A DNA stretch of 64,000 nt, taken from contig CAMKRZ010000004.1 in assembly GCA_946415315.1 (NCBI GenBank), positions 1 through 64,000 on the forward strand. The letters are read 5' to 3'. Within the stretch, counting starts at the first letter, position 1, and the number at the start of each line of letters is the position of its first letter. This document shows, one piece after another, positions 61,031 to 64,000 of this stretch. The notes beneath the pieces are model-generated. The model did not search any database and was not told the origin of the DNA. It saw nothing but the letters and a program-made list of their open reading frames with translations. Source of the DNA: an uncultured Lachnoclostridium sp. Its GTDB lineage: Bacteria; Bacillota; Clostridia; Lachnospirales; Lachnospiraceae. The position numbers and the translations under genes were made by a program.

Positions 61031-63670
61031 ATGAAGAAGAGACTTCTGGCCATATCGCTGGCTTTGATCATAATCGTTTCGGCAGGGTTTGTCAGTCTGC
61101 AGCCGGCGAGCGCTGCGACTTCGCTGACAATTACCACACAGCCGGTTGATAAGGAATTGCTTGTAAATTCCACTGCGAAATTCACTGTGGCCGCTGTCGG
61201 TGTGGGAACGTTGACTTACCAATGGCAGTATCGCAAGAACGAAACCGCCGCCTGGGCCAATTCCGGACAGACCGGCGCGAAGACGGCAACTCTCCTGGTC
61301 TCCGCTACGGCGGGACTCCACGGGTATCAGTTCCGGTGTATCGTAACGGACAAAAACGGTCAGACGAAAACATCCAACACCGTTACGCTGAAACTGAAAC
61401 CCAGGATCACCACGCAACCGGTTGACAAGAGTCTGCTGGTGGCATCCACGGCAAAATTCACAGTGGAGGCAACCGGTGCGGGAACGCTTACCTACCAGTG
61501 GCAGTACCGCAAGAACGCGTCCTCGTCCTGGGCAAATTCCGGACAGACCGGCGCGAAGACGGCGACCCTTCTGGTCTCCGCTACGGCAGGACTCCACGGG
61601 TATCAGTTCCGCTGTATCGTAACGGACAAAAACGGACAGAAATCGTATTCGAATGCGGCGACGCTGTCGCTGAAACCGCGGATCACCACGCAGCCCGCGA
61701 GCAAGAGCGTGGCAGCAGGCACCACGGCGAAATTTACGGTGGCTGCGACCGGCAAGAGCACGCTCACATATTGCTGGCAGTACCGAAAGGATTCGAATGC
61801 GACATGGGCAAACTCGGGTCAGAGCGGCAATAAGACCGCAACGCTCTCTGTGGCGGCCACTGCCGGACTGAACGGCTATCAGTTCCGCTGTATCGTGACC
61901 GACGGCAACAAACAAACGACGATCTCCAACGCTGCTACACTGTGGATCAACGCAAGGATCACGGCACAACCTTCCGAACAATATGTATCGGTCGGAACTA
62001 CGGCCTCATTTTCCGTGGAAGCGACCGGCAACACGCCGTTGACCTATCAGTGGCAGTACATGTCGCTGAACGGAACTACCTGGGCGAATTCCGCGCAGAG
62101 CGGCAATAAGACCGCAACGCTTTCCGTGGCGGTGACAGCCGGTATGCAGGGTTACAAATTCCGCTGCGTGGTCACGGATGCGAAGGGGCAGAAGACCTAC
62201 TCGAAGGCAGCTACGCTGACGGTGTACAATGTCCCGGTGACGACATCTACGTTCTCCGACAGTGTGTTCCGCAGTTATGTCTCAAGCAACTTTGACAAAG
62301 ACCGAAACGGAACACTCAGTTCGGCGGAACTGCAGGCGGTGAAAACCATAGATGTACACGGTATGGGAATCGGCAGCCTGAAGGGCATCGAGTTCTTCAC
62401 GAAACTGCAGACGCTTAACTGCAGCAGTGAGATCGCAGTCGCGATCTTCTATGCCGGCGGGAAGACAGGCACTCCGATCAGTGAGATTTCCGGGATCGAC
62501 ACGAGCAGGAAATACCGTTTCGGATACCAGTTGGTCGGCAATACCATCACCTCGCTGAATCTGAAGTGCAACACCGAATTGAAGACGCTGAATTGCAGCG
62601 GAAACCGGCTGACGTCGCTGGATCTGAGCGCGAACAGCAAGCTGGAGGAGCTGGCGTGCGTCGGGCTGTATTACTACGATACGGAGAAAGAGGTCACCTA
62701 TGATTACCGGTTGAGCAGTCTCAACCTGAGCAGTAACACGGCTTTACGATCGCTGAACTGTTCGATGAACCGGCTTACGACGCTGGATCTGAGCAAGAAC
62801 ACAGCGCTCACTGACATCGATTGTTCCAACAACGAGCTGACGTCGCTCTCGGCATCGGCCTGTACGAACCTGGTGATGCTTCTCTGCAACGACAACAAGA
62901 TTACCTCCCTGAACATTTCCGGATGTACGCTTCTGCAGATACTGGAGTGTTCGACCAATAACCTTTCGACGCTGAACATTACGAACAACAAGGATCTGGT
63001 ACTGCTTTACTGCCGGTTCAACAAACTCAAGACGCTGGATATCAGCAAAAATCAGTACCTGACGTACTTCTACGGTTACGGCAACACCAACAGCCTTTCC
63101 TCCGTGGAAAATGCATTGGGCCTGTCTTACTACCGCAACAAATACTTCTACGAGCTGACGGCAGCCGACCTGCAGACCATGTCGGGCATCATCGCAGCGA
63201 ATACCGACAGCACCATGAACCGTGTCGAGAAGATTAAGGCCATTCATGACTGGATGGTGTGCAACCTTCGCTATGACAATATTAATTACAATCAGTACAG
63301 CGCATCGCAAACACTGAACGGCCATGTCGCGGTGTGCAGCGGATATGCGGCGTTGTTTGCGGCATTTATGGATCTGATGGGAATCCCGAACGAGCAGATT
63401 TACGGCGATAACCACGCATGGAATGCGGTGCAGCTGGAGGACGGAAAATACTATTATGTCGACTGCACCTGGGATGATCCGCTTCTCTTACTGAACACGG
63501 ATCCGGAAGGATCTTCCGATTATCCGGACGGAAGAAATATGACGTATGACTACTTCCTGATCGGAATATCGACAGCTTTTAAAAAGGACGCGGTAAGCCA
63601 TGTAGCGTTCGAGATGCCGGTTATGGTTTCCCTGACGGACTACGACTGGCGGTCGGCGATCGGTAATTAA
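61031..63670 (+). CDS. Secreted Ig-like/LRR protein with C-terminal transglutaminase-like domain
   Basis: 879 residues. Signal peptide (about 1-30), four Ig-like domains (about 32-400), an EF-hand-like loop DKDRNGTLSSAE (about 422-433), LRRs (about 445-690; LKTLNCSGNRLTSLDLS units) and a C-terminal transglutaminase/protease-like domain. The last has KIKAIHDWMVCNLRYD, Cys769 (AVCSGYAALF), His795 (NHAWNAV) and Asp811 (YYVDCTWDDP), a complete triad. The same enzymatic fold is N-terminal in the 49973 product. GAGGGAGG lies before the ATG. It may process or crosslink surface proteins, with the Ig and LRR parts as targeting modules. Confidence 0.86.
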   Translation: MKKRLLAISLALIIIVSAGFVSLQPASAATSLTITTQPVDKELLVNSTAKFTVAAVGVGTLTYQWQYRKNETAAWANSGQTGAKTATLLVSATAGLHGYQFRCIVTDKNGQTKTSNTVTLKLKPRITTQPVDKSLLVASTAKFTVEATGAGTLTYQWQYRKNASSSWANSGQTGAKTATLLVSATAGLHGYQFRCIVTDKNGQKSYSNAATLSLKPRITTQPASKSVAAGTTAKFTVAATGKSTLTYCWQYRKDSNATWANSGQSGNKTATLSVAATAGLNGYQFRCIVTDGNKQTTISNAATLWINARITAQPSEQYVSVGTTASFSVEATGNTPLTYQWQYMSLNGTTWANSAQSGNKTATLSVAVTAGMQGYKFRCVVTDAKGQKTYSKAATLTVYNVPVTTSTFSDSVFRSYVSSNFDKDRNGTLSSAELQAVKTIDVHGMGIGSLKGIEFFTKLQTLNCSSEIAVAIFYAGGKTGTPISEISGIDTSRKYRFGYQLVGNTITSLNLKCNTELKTLNCSGNRLTSLDLSANSKLEELACVGLYYYDTEKEVTYDYRLSSLNLSSNTALRSLNCSMNRLTTLDLSKNTALTDIDCSNNELTSLSASACTNLVMLLCNDNKITSLNISGCTLLQILECSTNNLSTLNITNNKDLVLLYCRFNKLKTLDISKNQYLTYFYGYGNTNSLSSVENALGLSYYRNKYFYELTAADLQTMSGIIAANTDSTMNRVEKIKAIHDWMVCNLRYDNINYNQYSASQTLNGHVAVCSGYAALFAAFMDLMGIPNEQIYGDNHAWNAVQLEDGKYYYVDCTWDDPLLLLNTDPEGSSDYPDGRNMTYDYFLIGISTAFKKDAVSHVAFEMPVMVSLTDYDWRSAIGN
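61124..62230 (+). repeat. Four tandem Ig-like-encoding repeats
   Basis: The units start near 61124, 61400, 61676 and 61949. The first two are almost identical over long stretches, including AWANSGQTGAKTATLL and TAGLHGYQFRCIVTDKNGQ-type codons; the fourth is the most diverged. Confidence 0.83.
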
Positions 63671-63703
63671 TGCGTCATCGGAAAATGAAAACTTGATCCT
63701 GTT

Positions 63704-63733
63704 GCGGGGGCATGTGATGTGCCCCCGCTTTTT
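63704..63733 (+). terminator. Intrinsic terminator of the 61031 gene
   Basis: A perfect 9-bp stem, GCGGGGGCA with TGCCCCCGC, a 7-nt loop and TTTTT. Confidence 0.9.
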
Positions 63734-63748
63734 ACCGTTTTCCGATTG

Positions 63749-63777
63749 TTGACAAGCCTTTTTATTTTCGCTATGAT
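63749..63777 (+). promoter_or_regulatory. Consensus promoter of the last (partial) gene
   Basis: TTGACA (63749-63754) and TATGAT (63772-63777) are exactly 17 bp apart. Confidence 0.85.
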
Positions 63778-63878
63778 AAACGGTACAGAAGCGGTGTGGA
63801 CGGAAACGTTGAGGGGGAAACCGTCGTTTGTCCGTCTGTGCGGAGAAGAAGGATAATTGAGAACTGGGAGGTGCAAAC

Positions 63879-64000
63879 ATGATGCGAAGGATCAAATTGT
63901 TGGCGATCGGAATACTGATCTCGGTATTCCTTTTTGCGAGTGGAACAGGGATCAGCCGCGCAAAAGCGGCCGGCGGAGACGTGGATATTGCATCGACATT
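63879..64000 (+). CDS. Secreted protein, N-terminal fragment cut by the window end
   Basis: The frame is open from an ATG with GGGAGGTG just upstream. The first 40 residues are a signal peptide (MMRRIKLLAIGILISVFLF onward, cleavage probably after AKA) followed by GGDVDIAST. Position and promoter suggest another member of the surface-protein row; the domain content lies outside the window. Confidence 0.7.
   Translation, partial: MMRRIKLLAIGILISVFLFASGTGISRAKAAGGDVDIAST

Noticed and set aside
49973-63670. Sortase (LPxTG), SLH or choline-binding anchors in the large secreted proteins
   Set aside because: None of the C-termini shows LPxTG with a membrane helix, and no SLH or choline-binding repeats were found.

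Overview
The window looks like a chromosome segment of a Gram-positive anaerobe of the class Clostridia, most likely Lachnospiraceae. Support: the Bacillota gene order rqcP-divIC-tilS-hpt-ftsH, a large clostridial-type SRP RNA with an Alu domain, Thr/Pro-rich lipoprotein linkers, sigma-A-type promoters with 17-bp spacing, and secreted proteins built from FN3, Ig-like, LRR and transglutaminase-like domains. Base composition is about 55% G+C by eye. No phage, transposase, tRNA, rRNA or CRISPR was seen.

Layout. (1) 100-4497, minus strand: an operon of a zinc/manganese-type ABC ATPase, an AraD-like epimerase/aldolase and a D,D-carboxypeptidase, followed by a lipoprotein metallopeptidase. (2) 4910-11718, plus strand: two small membrane-anchored proteins, HU, then rqcP-divIC-tilS-hpt-ftsH. 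(3) 11719-12940: no protein gene; a terminator, a highly regular array of covarying mini-hairpins, and the SRP RNA with a textbook promoter. (4) 12941-17659: a TPR protein with a huge Asp/Glu tail, murA and metK. (5) 17762-43504: a 25-kb surface-polysaccharide locus. (6) 43689-47257: two chain-length-determinant-like membrane proteins. (7) 47572-49656: a GH13 amylase. (8) 49973 to the end: a row of large secreted repeat proteins.

The polysaccharide locus is the most interesting part. A 4,6-dehydratase and a DegT-type aminotransferase would make a UDP-amino-dideoxy sugar; a phosphoglycosyl transferase, a flippase and a Wzy-like polymerase would assemble and export it. Two acyl-donor systems are embedded in it. 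One is an adenylation enzyme with its own carrier protein and nearby acyltransferases (22237-25188). The other is a miniature type II fatty-acid/polyketide line: FabD, an MBL-fold hydrolase, a carrier protein, two KAS III enzymes and three sister ketoreductases, with no dehydratase, enoyl reductase or KAS I/II. It encloses a biotin-dependent carboxyltransferase set matching a 12S/1.3S/5S transcarboxylase, with neither a biotin carboxylase nor a membrane decarboxylase subunit. My reading is that the locus makes malonyl-CoA by carboxyl transfer from oxaloacetate without spending ATP in the cluster, and builds a short beta-hydroxy or 3,5-dihydroxy acyl chain to decorate an amino sugar. Almost no classical glycosyltransferase is present, so the repeat unit may be very small.

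Two DNA-level signals are not explained by genes: the hairpin array at 12096-12506, with compensatory stem changes and 44/33-nt periodicity, and an apparent strong excess of GGAAAATG/CATTTTCC over the whole window, on both strands, in all codon frames and between genes.
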